From Arenibacter aquaticus (GTDB lineage Bacteria > Bacteroidota > Bacteroidia > Flavobacteriales > Flavobacteriaceae), in assembly GCF_003957295.1 (NCBI RefSeq), contig NZ_RQPJ01000002.1:1003020-1067019 (forward strand): a stretch of 64,000 bases of DNA. Direction: 5' to 3'. The position numbers and the translations under genes are program-made. Positions 18,278 through 27,018 of the stretch are shown here, piece by piece. The number at the start of each line of letters is the position of its first letter. The stretch's first letter is position 1. The notes below the pieces were generated by a model. It was not told where the DNA came from, ran no database searches, and was given only the letters and a program-made list of their open reading frames with translations.

Positions 18278-18706
18278 ATGTTTTCAGACAACAAAAAACC
18301 TCGTGTTATGACAGAATTAGGTGGACAGCCCAATAGAATTGAGAAAAACACCAAAATAAAAGGTGATATTATATCCGAAGCCGATTTTAGGATTGATGGT
18401 AAGTTGGATGGTAATGTTAAGACTTCGGGAAAGGTGGTCATTGGGATAGATGGTTATATCCACGGTAAAGTGGAGTGTGTAAATGCCGATATAGAAGGTA
18501 ATTTTAATGGGGAATTGATCGTTGCCGATTTGTTGTCCCTAAAATCTTCTGCTTTTATAGAGGGTACGGTTAGTGTTGCTAAATTGGCCGTGGAGCCCGG
18601 AGCAACCTTTAACGCCTCCTGTACAATGAGGGGCAAGGACGCTAAAACGGGCAGCGCCACATCCAAAAATTCAGTGACTGCGAATGAGTCAGCAAAAGCC
18701 TCCTAA
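18278..18706 (+). CDS. Bactofilin (polymer-forming cytoskeletal protein)
   Basis: 142 residues. The central part (~25-115) is the repetitive bactofilin beta-helix: short strands with regular G-I-D-G, G-K-V, I-E-G and A-x-F-x-G turns. The tail is polar and Ser/Lys/Ala-rich. Bactofilins polymerise without nucleotide at the membrane and recruit cell-wall enzymes or envelope machines. The 3' end overlaps the start of atpZ by 23 bp, and sprE ends 18 bp upstream, so these genes are cotranscribed. Confidence 0.92.
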   Translation: MFSDNKKPRVMTELGGQPNRIEKNTKIKGDIISEADFRIDGKLDGNVKTSGKVVIGIDGYIHGKVECVNADIEGNFNGELIVADLLSLKSSAFIEGTVSVAKLAVEPGATFNASCTMRGKDAKTGSATSKNSVTANESAKAS

Positions 18707-18914
18707 TAAGAACAATGGCCTTAAAAATGCCGCCATACTCTCTGGTATAGCGCTGGAAATGGGTGGGATAATATTTTTATCTGCCCAAGGCGGAAAATGG
18801 CTGGACACCTATTTTGAAATGGAGTCCAAAACCTTTGTTATTATTCTTACCCTGCTTGGTGTCGCCATTTCAATTTATTTGGTGCTACAGCAATTGAAAC
18901 GCATTAAGTATTAA
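18684..18914 (+). CDS. atpZ: AtpZ/AtpI family small membrane protein
   Basis: 76 residues with two membrane helices (~17-36 and ~47-68) after a polar Asn/Lys N-terminus. It matches the AtpZ/AtpI group encoded ahead of F-type ATP synthase operons, with the short GGKWLDTYFEMESKTF loop. AtpI-like proteins assist c-ring assembly, and AtpZ has been linked to Mg transport; which applies here is unknown. It overlaps the bactofilin gene by 23 bp and its stop overlaps the next ATG (TAATG). Confidence 0.82.
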   Translation: MSQQKPPNKNNGLKNAAILSGIALEMGGIIFLSAQGGKWLDTYFEMESKTFVIILTLLGVAISIYLVLQQLKRIKY

Positions 18915-19306
18915 TGTCCAAATATAATTTTCTTTTTTCTTTCTATTTCTCCTTGGGACTGGTTTGCTTACTGGTCTTTGGTGTTCACATCCTGGTATTG
19001 TATCTTTTGGGGTTACCACTCTTTGGGTATATGATGGTGCAGGCCTATCTTCTTAATGTATTTTTGGCCATTGTAATTTTTTCTTTTCTGTTTCTGTTCC
19101 GGGTGAAGTGGAAAGATCAGATCGGCTTTCTTTTTTTGGGAGGCAGTATGCTCAAGTTTGTATTTTTTTTCATCTTTTTTTATCCTGTTTACAAGAGTGA
19201 CGGACAGATGGAAACCATGGAGTTCATTTCGTTTTTTATTCCCTATCTAGTCTGTCTGTTATTAGAGACACTTTTTACGGCTAAAATGTTAAATAGCAAG
19301 TCTTAA
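18914..19306 (+). CDS. DUF6168 family membrane protein
   Basis: 130 residues, four hydrophobic helices (~7-33, ~38-62, ~70-93, ~100-122). It sits where atpI-like genes lie in other operons and matches the flavobacterial family DUF6168. The start overlaps the atpZ stop by one base (TAATG), showing translational coupling. Its role in ATP synthase assembly is inferred from position only. Confidence 0.75.
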   Translation: MSKYNFLFSFYFSLGLVCLLVFGVHILVLYLLGLPLFGYMMVQAYLLNVFLAIVIFSFLFLFRVKWKDQIGFLFLGGSMLKFVFFFIFFYPVYKSDGQMETMEFISFFIPYLVCLLLETLFTAKMLNSKS

Positions 19307-19383
19307 GGCCTATTTCCATATTCGTTTTCTTGAAAGCTTTAAAATAAACCAATTAATGCTTTTTTCTTTTTGATTTAAAAGCG

Positions 19384-19391
19384 TACATTTG
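19384..19391 (+). promoter_or_regulatory. -7 promoter box before atpB
   Basis: TACATTTG fits TAnnTTTG exactly and lies 33 bp before the atpB ATG at 19425. It suggests that the ATP synthase structural genes have their own promoter in addition to read-through from sprE. Confidence 0.5.
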
Positions 19392-19424
19392 CACGGATTT
19401 TTTGAGACCGATATTTTAAGCGAT

Positions 19425-20501
19425 ATGCAAAAACCATTTTACGTTAAAGTTCTTTTAGTTGTTACACTTCTTTTGGGTGTCAATGCTTTCGCAGGGGGAA
19501 ATGACCCTTCAACCGGCGATGAAAAAGAAAGTCTAAAAAGTGAAATCAAGGAATTTATTGGGCACCACTTGTTGGACTCCCATGATTTTACGCTTTTTAC
19601 CATAGATGAGGAGAAAAACGAGCACGTAGGTTTTCCGCTACCCGTAATTCTTTGGGATGATGGCTTAAAGGTTTTCTCTTCCGCAAAATTCCACCATGGT
19701 GAATCTGTTGCTGAGGTAGACGGTAATTACTACGCTCTTTATCACGGAAAGATAGTGAAGACCGATGCTGAGGGTACCATTAATTATGATGAGGATCACC
19801 ACGCTACCAATGAAAAGCCATTGGATTTTTCCATAACCAAGAATGTTGTCTTTATCTTTTTGGTGGCACTTCTAATGTTGGTTCTTTTTGGTAAAATGGC
19901 CAAGTCGTACAAGACCAGCTCCTTGCCAAAGGGTGTGGGGCGTTTATTGGAGCCTATTGTATTGTATGTGCGTGATGATATTGCTATTCCAAATATTGGA
20001 AAGAAACACTACAAGAAGTACATGAGTTATTTGTTGACCGTGTTTTTCTTTATATGGATCATTAACCTTTTAGGGCTTACGCCTTTAGGGGTGAACGTTA
20101 CCAATAACATTGCGGTAACTTTTGCTTTGGCCATACTTACCTATTTGATAACTACTTTTACGGCCAATAAGAATTACTGGAAGCATATTTTCTGGATGCC
20201 GGATGTGCCTGTGTTTATGAAGGTGGTTTTGGCGCCCATAGAGCTATTGGGGACCTTTATTAAGCCTTTCTCGTTAATGATTCGTTTGTATGCAAACATT
20301 ACGGCAGGCCACGTAGTATTGATGAGTATTTTGGGAATGATGTTTATCTTCAAGAACTGGATAGGAAGTCCGTTGTCATTTGGTTTGGCCTTTGCGCTTT
20401 CTTTGTTGGAGTTGTTGGTGGCGGCCTTGCAGGCTTATATTTTTACAATGTTGTCGGCGCTGTATTTTGGTTCTGCCGTTGAAGAGCATCATGATCATTA
20501 A
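19425..20501 (+). CDS. atpB: ATP synthase F0 subunit a
   Basis: 358 residues, longer than E. coli AtpB (~271) because of an N-terminal extension: a signal-like segment (~1-21) and a ~100-residue soluble domain rich in His and acidic residues, as is usual in Bacteroidota. Membrane helices fill ~150-350. The essential arginine lies in LMIRLYANITAGHVVLM. Subunit a forms the proton half-channels next to the c-ring. I start at the ATG at 19425; a TTG at 19389 would add 12 residues but overlaps the promoter box. Confidence 0.95.
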   Translation: MQKPFYVKVLLVVTLLLGVNAFAGGNDPSTGDEKESLKSEIKEFIGHHLLDSHDFTLFTIDEEKNEHVGFPLPVILWDDGLKVFSSAKFHHGESVAEVDGNYYALYHGKIVKTDAEGTINYDEDHHATNEKPLDFSITKNVVFIFLVALLMLVLFGKMAKSYKTSSLPKGVGRLLEPIVLYVRDDIAIPNIGKKHYKKYMSYLLTVFFFIWIINLLGLTPLGVNVTNNIAVTFALAILTYLITTFTANKNYWKHIFWMPDVPVFMKVVLAPIELLGTFIKPFSLMIRLYANITAGHVVLMSILGMMFIFKNWIGSPLSFGLAFALSLLELLVAALQAYIFTMLSALYFGSAVEEHHDH

Positions 20502-20535
20502 TAAATTGAATGTTTAATAATTAATTATATATTTT

Positions 20536-20727
20536 ATGGAAATCCCAACTATTGTAGGAGCTGGTTTGATCGTTATCGGTGCTGGTTTAGGTATTGGTAA
20601 AATTGGTGGGTCCGCTATGGATGCCATCGCTCGTCAGCCAGAGGCTTCAGGTAAGATCCAAACAGCAATGTTGATTGCTGCGGCACTTATTGAAGGTATT
20701 GGTTTTGCTGCTCTTTTTGCGGCCTAA
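20536..20727 (+). CDS. atpE: ATP synthase F0 subunit c
   Basis: 63 residues, two membrane helices joined by the polar loop ARQPEA (32-37). The proton-carrying carboxylate is Glu53 in LIEGIGF. The residues that mark sodium-binding rings are not apparent, so a proton ring is expected. Subunit c is needed in about ten or more copies per enzyme; a perfect hairpin lies directly after this gene and may adjust its expression relative to atpF. Confidence 0.96.
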   Translation: MEIPTIVGAGLIVIGAGLGIGKIGGSAMDAIARQPEASGKIQTAMLIAAALIEGIGFAALFAA

Positions 20728-20743
20728 TCGAACAAAGCAAAGA

Positions 20744-20776
20744 AACAGCTATAACGGTTGGTTATAGCTGTTCTTT
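20744..20776 (+). terminator. Intra-operon hairpin between atpE and atpF
   Basis: AACAGCTATAAC (20744-20755) pairs perfectly with GTTATAGCTGTT (20761-20772) over a 5-base loop, and CTTTT follows. The short T-run suggests a partial terminator or an mRNA-processing/stability hairpin rather than a full stop, since atpF and the rest of the operon lie downstream. Confidence 0.65.
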
Positions 20777-20818
20777 TCCCATTAAAAGTTAAACATATAC
20801 ATTTCATATATTTAGAAC

Positions 20819-21319
20819 ATGGAAAAATTAATAGAGCAGTTTTCATTTGGATTGTTTTTTTGGCAATTGTTTTTGTTTATAGGATTGCTTCTTTTGTTGC
20901 GCAAATTTGCTTGGAAGCCTATACTTGATGCAGTTGAGAATAGGGAAAGCGGAATTAAGGATGCCTTGGAGGCAGCGGAAAATGCCAAAAAGGAAATGCA
21001 AAATGTTACTGCCGATAGCGAGCGTCTTTTGCAGGAGGCACGTGTTGAGCGTGAGTCAATGATCAAGGAGGCACGTGAAATGAAAGATAAGATCGTTGCC
21101 GATGCAAAGGATTTGGCCCAGTCCGAAGCCGATAAGATGATCAAGCAGGCCCAAACAGCTATTGAGAGTGAGAAGAAGGCTGCTATGGCCGATATCAAGA
21201 ACGAGGTGGCTACACTTTCTCTGGAAATTGCAGAAAAGGTGATAAAAGGTCAGTTTTCGGACAAGGGCAAGCAATTGCAGTTGGTAGAGGAAATGGTAGG
21301 TGATATCAAGCTAAATTAA
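20819..21319 (+). CDS. atpF: ATP synthase F0 subunit b
   Basis: 166 residues. A single N-terminal membrane helix (~8-30) is followed by a long charged coiled coil (~32-150). Subunit b dimerises to form the peripheral stalk that holds F1 against rotation. The 91-bp gap from atpE contains a strong hairpin; atpH follows after 10 bp. Confidence 0.95.
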   Translation: MEKLIEQFSFGLFFWQLFLFIGLLLLLRKFAWKPILDAVENRESGIKDALEAAENAKKEMQNVTADSERLLQEARVERESMIKEAREMKDKIVADAKDLAQSEADKMIKQAQTAIESEKKAAMADIKNEVATLSLEIAEKVIKGQFSDKGKQLQLVEEMVGDIKLN

Positions 21320-21329
21320 GGATTGGGAT

Positions 21330-21869
21330 ATGAACGAATCTAGAGCAGCAGTAAGATACGCAAAAGCAATTTTGGACTTGGCGGTAGAGAAAAAGGCTAC
21401 CGAAGAGGTGGAAAAGGACGTTAGAAATATTGTTTCCACTATAGCCAACAGCCCAGAGTTGAGGGAGATGCTTGGGAGTCCGGTTCTAAAAGGAGCGGAT
21501 AAGAAAAGTGCCCTATTGGAAATTTTTAAGGGAAGTAGCGCTATCACTGAGGGGCTTATAAATGTGTTGATAGAAAATAAGCGTATTTCTATTTTAAATG
21601 ATGTTGCCGAGAAGTTCATTATTTTAAATGAAGCACGTAAAGGTCAGGATGTGGCCATGGTTACTACGGCAGTACCTTTGAGTGCTGATCTGGAAAAGAA
21701 AATATTGGGTCAGGTGGTTAAGTTGACCGGTAAGGAATCCACTATACAGAACAAGGTGGATGAGAGTATCATTGCTGGGTTTATTTTAAGGGTAGGGGAT
21801 TTGCAGTATGATGCAAGCGTTGCCAATAAATTAAGCAGTTTAAAAAGAGAGTTTACAAATAGTCTATAA
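21330..21869 (+). CDS. atpH: ATP synthase F1 subunit delta
   Basis: 179 residues, the usual size. The N-terminal helical bundle (RAAVRYAKAILDLAVEK) and the C-terminal GGF/RVGDLQYDASV-type block (IIAGFILRVGDLQYDAS) are typical of AtpH/OSCP. It links the b-stalk to the top of the alpha3beta3 head. Confidence 0.95.
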   Translation: MNESRAAVRYAKAILDLAVEKKATEEVEKDVRNIVSTIANSPELREMLGSPVLKGADKKSALLEIFKGSSAITEGLINVLIENKRISILNDVAEKFIILNEARKGQDVAMVTTAVPLSADLEKKILGQVVKLTGKESTIQNKVDESIIAGFILRVGDLQYDASVANKLSSLKREFTNSL

Positions 21870-21927
21870 ATAATTTTTTTGGGCGACCTTGGTTATCAAT
21901 GGGGTCCTAATCTTATATCTATAACAA

Positions 21928-23505
21928 ATGGCAGGAGTAAAAGCCGCTGAAGTATCAGCAATATTAAAAAAGCAGTTATCGGGGTTTGAAGCATCAGCTT
22001 CATTAAACGAGGTAGGTACCGTTCTACAAGTTGGTGATGGTATCGCTAGGGTCTACGGACTGTCCAACGTTCAATATGGAGAGTTGGTTGAGTTTGAAGG
22101 TGGACTTCAAGGTATCGTTCTAAACTTGGAAGAAGATAATGTTGGTGTGGTATTGTTGAGTCCATCCAGAAATGTAAAGGAAGGATCTGTTGTAAAACGT
22201 ACCCAGACCATTGCTTCCATAAAAGTGGGTGAAGGTATTGTAGGGCGTGTTGTAGATACGTTGGGGGCACCTATTGACGGTAAAGGTCCCATCACTGGTG
22301 AACTATACGAACTACCCTTGGAGCGTAAAGCACCAGGTGTTGTTTTCCGTCAGCCGGTAAACGAGCCATTGCAAACAGGAATCAAGGCAATTGATGCCAT
22401 GATTCCTGTAGGTAGAGGTCAAAGGGAGTTGGTTATTGGTGACCGTCAGACCGGAAAGACTACTGTTTGTGTAGATACTATCTTGAATCAAAAGGAATTT
22501 TATGATGCAGGAGAGCCTGTATACTGTATATATGTTGCCATAGGTCAAAAGGCCTCTACGGTAGCCAACATCGCCAAGACATTGGAAGATGCAGGAGCTT
22601 TGGCCTATACTACTATTGTAGCCGCCAATGCTTCGGATCCTGCTTCAATGCAGGTATATGCACCTTTTGCCGGAGCGGCCATTGGTGAATACTTTAGGGA
22701 TACCGGTAGACCTGCATTGATTATTTATGATGATTTGTCCAAGCAGGCAGTTGCTTACCGTGAAATTTCTTTGTTGTTAAGAAGACCACCGGGACGTGAG
22801 GCGTATCCTGGGGATGTATTCTATCTTCACTCAAGATTATTGGAGCGTTCCGCAAAGGTTATTGCCGATGACAGCATTGCTAAGAATATGAACGATTTGC
22901 CAGACGCTTTAAAGCCAATGGTAAAAGGAGGGGGTTCCTTAACGGCCTTACCTATCATTGAGACCCAAGCAGGGGATGTATCTGCTTATATCCCAACAAA
23001 CGTAATTTCTATTACGGACGGGCAGATCTTCTTGACCCAAGACTTGTTTAACCAAGGGGTGCGTCCTGCGATTAATGTGGGTATTTCGGTATCCCGTGTA
23101 GGAGGTAGTGCCCAGATAAAATCAATGAAAAAAGTAGCTGGTACCCTTAAGTTGGACCAGGCCCAGTTCCGTGAATTGGAGGCTTTCGCCAAATTTGGTT
23201 CTGATTTGGATGCTGCTACCTTGAACGTTATTGAGAAAGGACGTAGAAACGTTGAAATATTAAAGCAGGCACAGAACGATCCTTATACGGTAGAGGATCA
23301 GGTGGCTATTATATATGCGGGATCAAAGAACTTGTTAAGCAAGGTTCCTGTTGAAAAGGTTAAAGAGTTTGAAAGGGATTATATTGAATTCTTGAATGCC
23401 AAGCACCGTGATATATTGGATCTACTTAAGGCCGGGAAATTAACCGATGAGGTTATAGATGTTTTGACCTCTGTGGCTAAAGATTTATCCGCAAAATATA
23501 ATTAA
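21928..23505 (+). CDS. atpA: ATP synthase F1 subunit alpha
   Basis: 525 residues. Walker A GDRQTGKT is at 171-178, the Walker B region includes [12 protein letters not shown], and the arginine finger lies in [11 protein letters not shown]. The alpha subunit binds non-catalytic ATP and supplies the arginine finger to the beta subunit. The beta and epsilon genes are not in this window; in Bacteroidota atpD-atpC usually lie elsewhere. Confidence 0.98.
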   Translation: MAGVKAAEVSAILKKQLSGFEASASLNEVGTVLQVGDGIARVYGLSNVQYGELVEFEGGLQGIVLNLEEDNVGVVLLSPSRNVKEGSVVKRTQTIASIKVGEGIVGRVVDTLGAPIDGKGPITGELYELPLERKAPGVVFRQPVNEPLQTGIKAIDAMIPVGRGQRELVIGDRQTGKTTVCVDTILNQKEFYDAGEPVYCIYVAIGQKASTVANIAKTLEDAGALAYTTIVAANASDPASMQVYAPFAGAAIGEYFRDTGRPALIIYDDLSKQAVAYREISLLLRRPPGREAYPGDVFYLHSRLLERSAKVIADDSIAKNMNDLPDALKPMVKGGGSLTALPIIETQAGDVSAYIPTNVISITDGQIFLTQDLFNQGVRPAINVGISVSRVGGSAQIKSMKKVAGTLKLDQAQFRELEAFAKFGSDLDAATLNVIEKGRRNVEILKQAQNDPYTVEDQVAIIYAGSKNLLSKVPVEKVKEFERDYIEFLNAKHRDILDLLKAGKLTDEVIDVLTSVAKDLSAKYN

Positions 23506-23596
23506 GCTTAGGGTGTAGAAAGTGGGATAGGCGACGTTTTTGAACATTGCTTTAAAATTATTCCCAGCTCCAAACCCTTAATTCAGAATTAGAAAA

Positions 23597-24457
23597 ATGG
23601 CCAATTTAAAAGAAATACGTAATAGAATTGCTTCGGTATCTTCGACTATGCAGATTACCAGTGCCATGAAAATGGTATCGGCTGCTAAGTTGAAAAAGGC
23701 ACAGGATGCCATTACCGCTATGCGCCCATATTCTGATAAGTTATCGGAATTGCTACAAGGGCTTAGCGCTAGTTTGGATGCTGATTCCGGAAGTAAATTT
23801 GCAGATAATCGCGAAGTAAATAAGGTGTTAATTGTTGCCATTACCTCCAATCGTGGTCTTTGTGGTGCTTTTAATTCCAATATTATAAAGCAATGTAACC
23901 TTTTGGCCAAGGAAACTTATGCTGGCAAAGAGGTAGATTTCGTGGCTATTGGTAAAAAGGCAGATGATGCCTTGGCTAGAAAGAATAATGTAATAGCCAA
24001 CCATAGTGGTGTATATGACGACCTAAGCTTTGATAATGTGGCAACTATCGCGGAAGAGCTTATGGATTTGTTTTCTGCCGGTGATTATGATAAGATCGAA
24101 ATAGTCTACAACAAGTTTAAAAATGCGGCTACCCAGATCGTAATGACAGAGCAATTTTTGCCTATTGTTCCTATGGAAGGAGAGGTTAATGTTGCTGCCG
24201 ATTATATTTTTGAGCCTTCTAAGGAGGAGATCGTGGAAGAATTGATCCCTAAATCCTTAAAGACCCAATTGTACAAAGGTGTTCGTGATTCCTTTGCGAG
24301 TGAACACGGTGCCCGTATGACGGCAATGCACAAGGCAACGGACAATGCGACCGAATTGAGAGATCAGTTGAAGCTTACCTACAACAAAGCAAGACAGGCA
24401 GCCATTACAGGTGAGATCTTGGAAATTGTTGGCGGTGCAGAAGCGTTGAACAATTAA
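23597..24457 (+). CDS. atpG: ATP synthase F1 subunit gamma
   Basis: 286 residues. N-terminal ISxTMQITSAMKMVSAAKL-type helix, central Rossmann-like part with TSNRGLCGAFNSN, and the C-terminal helix with RMTAMHKATDNA. Gamma is the rotating shaft in the alpha3beta3 head. The last codons (EALNN and TAA) are the left edge of a 101-bp tandem repeat that follows, and the same bases reappear at the repeat's far end. Confidence 0.97.
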   Translation: MANLKEIRNRIASVSSTMQITSAMKMVSAAKLKKAQDAITAMRPYSDKLSELLQGLSASLDADSGSKFADNREVNKVLIVAITSNRGLCGAFNSNIIKQCNLLAKETYAGKEVDFVAIGKKADDALARKNNVIANHSGVYDDLSFDNVATIAEELMDLFSAGDYDKIEIVYNKFKNAATQIVMTEQFLPIVPMEGEVNVAADYIFEPSKEEIVEELIPKSLKTQLYKGVRDSFASEHGARMTAMHKATDNATELRDQLKLTYNKARQAAITGEILEIVGGAEALNN

Positions 24458-24760
24458 AAAACTGTTGGTTTTTAAGTTGGTCAGCTTCGAAGGGATTAAC
24501 ATTTGGGCGTAGCGGTAGCGGAGCCAAATTCACTAATTCAGAGCCCCTGAACAATTAAAAAACTGTTGGTTTTTAAGTTGGTCAGCTTCAAAGGGATTAA
24601 CAATTGGGCGTAGCGGTAGCGGAGCCAAATTCACTAATTCAGAGGCCCTGAACAATTAAAAAACTGTTGGTTTTTAAGTTGGTCAGCTTCGAAGGGATTA
24701 ACAATTGGGCGTAGCGGTAGCGGAGCCAAATTCATAAATTCAGAAGCGTTGAACAATTAA
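24448..24760 (+). repeat. Tandem repeat, three 101-bp units plus a 10-bp partial copy
   Basis: Units start at 24448, 24549 and 24650 with exactly 101-bp spacing, and a partial unit (GAACAATTAA) ends the array at 24751-24760. Adjacent units differ at about 3 to 6 positions. Each unit contains a short AT hairpin (TTAAAAA/TTTTTAA) and a GGGCGTAGCGGTAGCGGAGC segment. The 20 bases CAGAAGCGTTGAACAATTAA, which end atpG (24438-24457), recur exactly at 24741-24760, so the array looks like a duplication anchored on the 3' end of atpG. No spacers are present, so it is not CRISPR. Confidence 0.9.
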
Positions 24761-24799
24761 GTAGTAGCTATATTTCCTTTTTTGGAAAAAAATATAATG

Positions 24800-24824
24800 C
24801 CCCACAGAAATGTGGGGTTTTTTT
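24800..24824 (+). terminator. Terminator of the ATP synthase operon
   Basis: CCCCACA-GAAA-TGTGGGG (24800-24817) with a GNRA-type tetraloop, followed by seven T. It closes the transcript after the tandem repeat. Confidence 0.92.
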
Positions 24825-24920
24825 GTGCGGTGGTTTTTGGGTAAGTGGTAGGCGGCAGCAGGGGTTTCCAATGGGGCAATAGATGGTTTACTGTGCTATT
24901 TTCCAAATAAGCTATTTAAC

Positions 24921-24928
24921 TATCTTTG
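24921..24928 (+). promoter_or_regulatory. -7 promoter box before the flippase gene
   Basis: TATCTTTG fits TAnnTTTG exactly, 47 bp before the TTG start at 24976. No obvious -33 TTG. Confidence 0.45.
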
Positions 24929-24975
24929 TCAACATTATTTAATTGCCTAATTTTAAAGCTAATTCATAGATTTCT

Positions 24976-26439
24976 TTGAATCCACTTAAAAAACTATTTA
25001 AACAGACCTTTATCTATGGCTTGGCTACCGTGTTGCCTCGGATGCTATCTTTTCTTTTAACGCCTCTATATGTCAGTGTTCTCCCTACCGATGGGTATGG
25101 GGAAGTTTCCATTATTTTTGCTTGGTTTGCTATTTTCAATGTGCTGCTGGCTTATGGTATGGAAACGGCTTTTTTCCGTTTTTACCACGATGCCTCTTTA
25201 AACAAGAAAACTGTGGTGACCACCTCCTTATTATCCATAGGGGCTTCTTCCTTTACTTTTTTGCTGTTGGCTTTTATGTTTAGAGGAGCTATTTCAGCTA
25301 TCAGTGACATAGATCCACAATTTATCACCTATGCAATATTGATACTTGTTTTGGATGCTTTGGTAATAATTCCCTTTTCGTGGTTGCGGGCCAATGAGAA
25401 GCCTATGCGGTATGCTTTGGTGAAGATTGCCAATGTGGTAATCAACCTTGGGTTGAATGGTTTTTTCCTAATAGCTCTTCCTATAATGGTGGAAAGCAAT
25501 CCAGAAGCTCTTTTAAGTGGGCTGTATAGGCCTAACTTTGAAATCTCATATATATTCATTTCCATGCTAATTGCTAGTGGTACAACGCTTTTATTGATGT
25601 TGCGCCTCTATTTAAGAAGGCCCTATGTTTTTGACAGGGATATATGGACCAGCATGATAAAGTATGCTGCCCCTGTTTTAATTGCGGGTATCGCCTTTAC
25701 AATCAACGAAGTATTTGATCGAATTATGCTGGATTGGCTTTTGCCAAATGATATTGCGGAAAGTGAAATAGGGAAATATTCTGCCTGTTATAAACTATCG
25801 GTTTTTATGACTTTGTTTGCAACAGCCTTTAGAATGGGGATAGAACCCTTTTTCTTTAGTCACTCCAATTCCGAAAACCCCCAAAAGGCCTATGCGCAGA
25901 TAACCAACTATTTTGTGATTTTAGGTAGTGTTATTTTGCTCTGTGTGGTGGTCTATGCCGATATTATAAAACTGTTCTTGGTTCCCAATTCGGACTATTG
26001 GGAGGCCATGTCCATAGTGCCATTGGTGGTTCTGGCCAGCTTTTGTTTGGGGATTTATCACAACCTATCGGTTTGGTACAAGGTAACCGATCGAACAAAA
26101 TTTGGCGCCTATATTTCAATTATCGGTGCCGTACTGACTATCATTATCAATTTTGTCTTTATTCCGTATTTTGGGTACATGGCCTCGGCCGTGGCTACTC
26201 TGGTGGCCTATGCTTCTATGGTGATGCTTTCTTTCTATTTTGGAAGAATGTATTACCCAATTCCGTATAATCAAAGAAAAATAGTCTTCTACTTATTTTT
26301 TTCCATTCTGTTTTCCATGCTGTCTTTTTATGTTTTTAATCGTAATTTGATTATTGGCAGTATCTTTGTTATACTATTTTTTGGAATGGTGTATAAGTTG
26401 GAAAGCGATAGACTCAAACAAATATTTTTAAGAAAATGA
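24976..26439 (+). CDS. Polysaccharide flippase (MOP superfamily, Wzx-like)
   Basis: 487 residues from a TTG start; no ATG occurs near it and the N-terminal [23 protein letters not shown] is the expected first helix of the family. Twelve to fourteen membrane helices cover the protein. It should move lipid-linked oligosaccharides, for O-antigen or capsule, across the inner membrane. No glycosyltransferase genes lie beside it, so it is a stand-alone copy in a cell-envelope gene string. The next gene (dut) overlaps it by 4 bp (ATGA). Confidence 0.85.
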   Translation: MNPLKKLFKQTFIYGLATVLPRMLSFLLTPLYVSVLPTDGYGEVSIIFAWFAIFNVLLAYGMETAFFRFYHDASLNKKTVVTTSLLSIGASSFTFLLLAFMFRGAISAISDIDPQFITYAILILVLDALVIIPFSWLRANEKPMRYALVKIANVVINLGLNGFFLIALPIMVESNPEALLSGLYRPNFEISYIFISMLIASGTTLLLMLRLYLRRPYVFDRDIWTSMIKYAAPVLIAGIAFTINEVFDRIMLDWLLPNDIAESEIGKYSACYKLSVFMTLFATAFRMGIEPFFFSHSNSENPQKAYAQITNYFVILGSVILLCVVVYADIIKLFLVPNSDYWEAMSIVPLVVLASFCLGIYHNLSVWYKVTDRTKFGAYISIIGAVLTIIINFVFIPYFGYMASAVATLVAYASMVMLSFYFGRMYYPIPYNQRKIVFYLFFSILFSMLSFYVFNRNLIIGSIFVILFFGMVYKLESDRLKQIFLRK

Positions 26440-26870
26440 CCATAAAGATCATCAATAAATCGTCCCACGCCCTACCTGGTTATGAGACCTTGGCTTCCGC
26501 TGGGATGGATTTAAGGGCCAATCTTACCCAATCTGTGGTATTGCAGCCCATGGAAAGAACTATTATCAAAACCGGACTTTTTTTGGAACTTCCTATAGGC
26601 TTTGAGGCACAGGTAAGGCCTAGGAGTGGTTTAGCGGCAAAAAAAGGAATAACCGTACTCAATGCTCCCGGCACAATTGATGCCGATTATAGAGGTGAGG
26701 TGGGGGTAATTCTGATTAATCTTTCCAATGAGGCATTTACCATTGAAAATGGGGAACGGATAGCCCAAATGGTCATAGCCAAGCACGAAAGAGCCGATTG
26801 GATCGCTGTGGGAGAGCTCTCGGAGACTTCTAGGGGTGAAGGTGGATTTGGGAGTACAGGGGTTAAATAA
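26436..26870 (+). CDS. dut: dUTP diphosphatase
   Basis: 144 residues, trimeric dUTPase. All five motifs are visible: AGMDLRA (1), RPRSGLA (2), [10 protein letters not shown] (3), GERIAQMVI (4) and [10 protein letters not shown] (5). It converts dUTP to dUMP and pyrophosphate, keeping uracil out of DNA and feeding dTMP synthesis. The ATG overlaps the flippase stop codon (ATGA), so the two are translationally coupled. Confidence 0.96.
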   Translation: MTIKIINKSSHALPGYETLASAGMDLRANLTQSVVLQPMERTIIKTGLFLELPIGFEAQVRPRSGLAAKKGITVLNAPGTIDADYRGEVGVILINLSNEAFTIENGERIAQMVIAKHERADWIAVGELSETSRGEGGFGSTGVK

Positions 26871-27018
26871 ACAATTAGTTCCAAATGTACTGAAGCTCCT
26901 AGGCTTACTTTGGTTGGGAGGGTTTTTGTGAAGCCTTAAACATGGCTGGCCATTACGTTTTGGTACAGTTTTGGTTTGAGGTATGGGAGCCTATTTAGGT
27001 AAAGGGATTAATTATGAT

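Noticed and set aside
24448-24760. CRISPR array
   Set aside because: Repeats are contiguous 101-bp units with no spacers and no cas genes.
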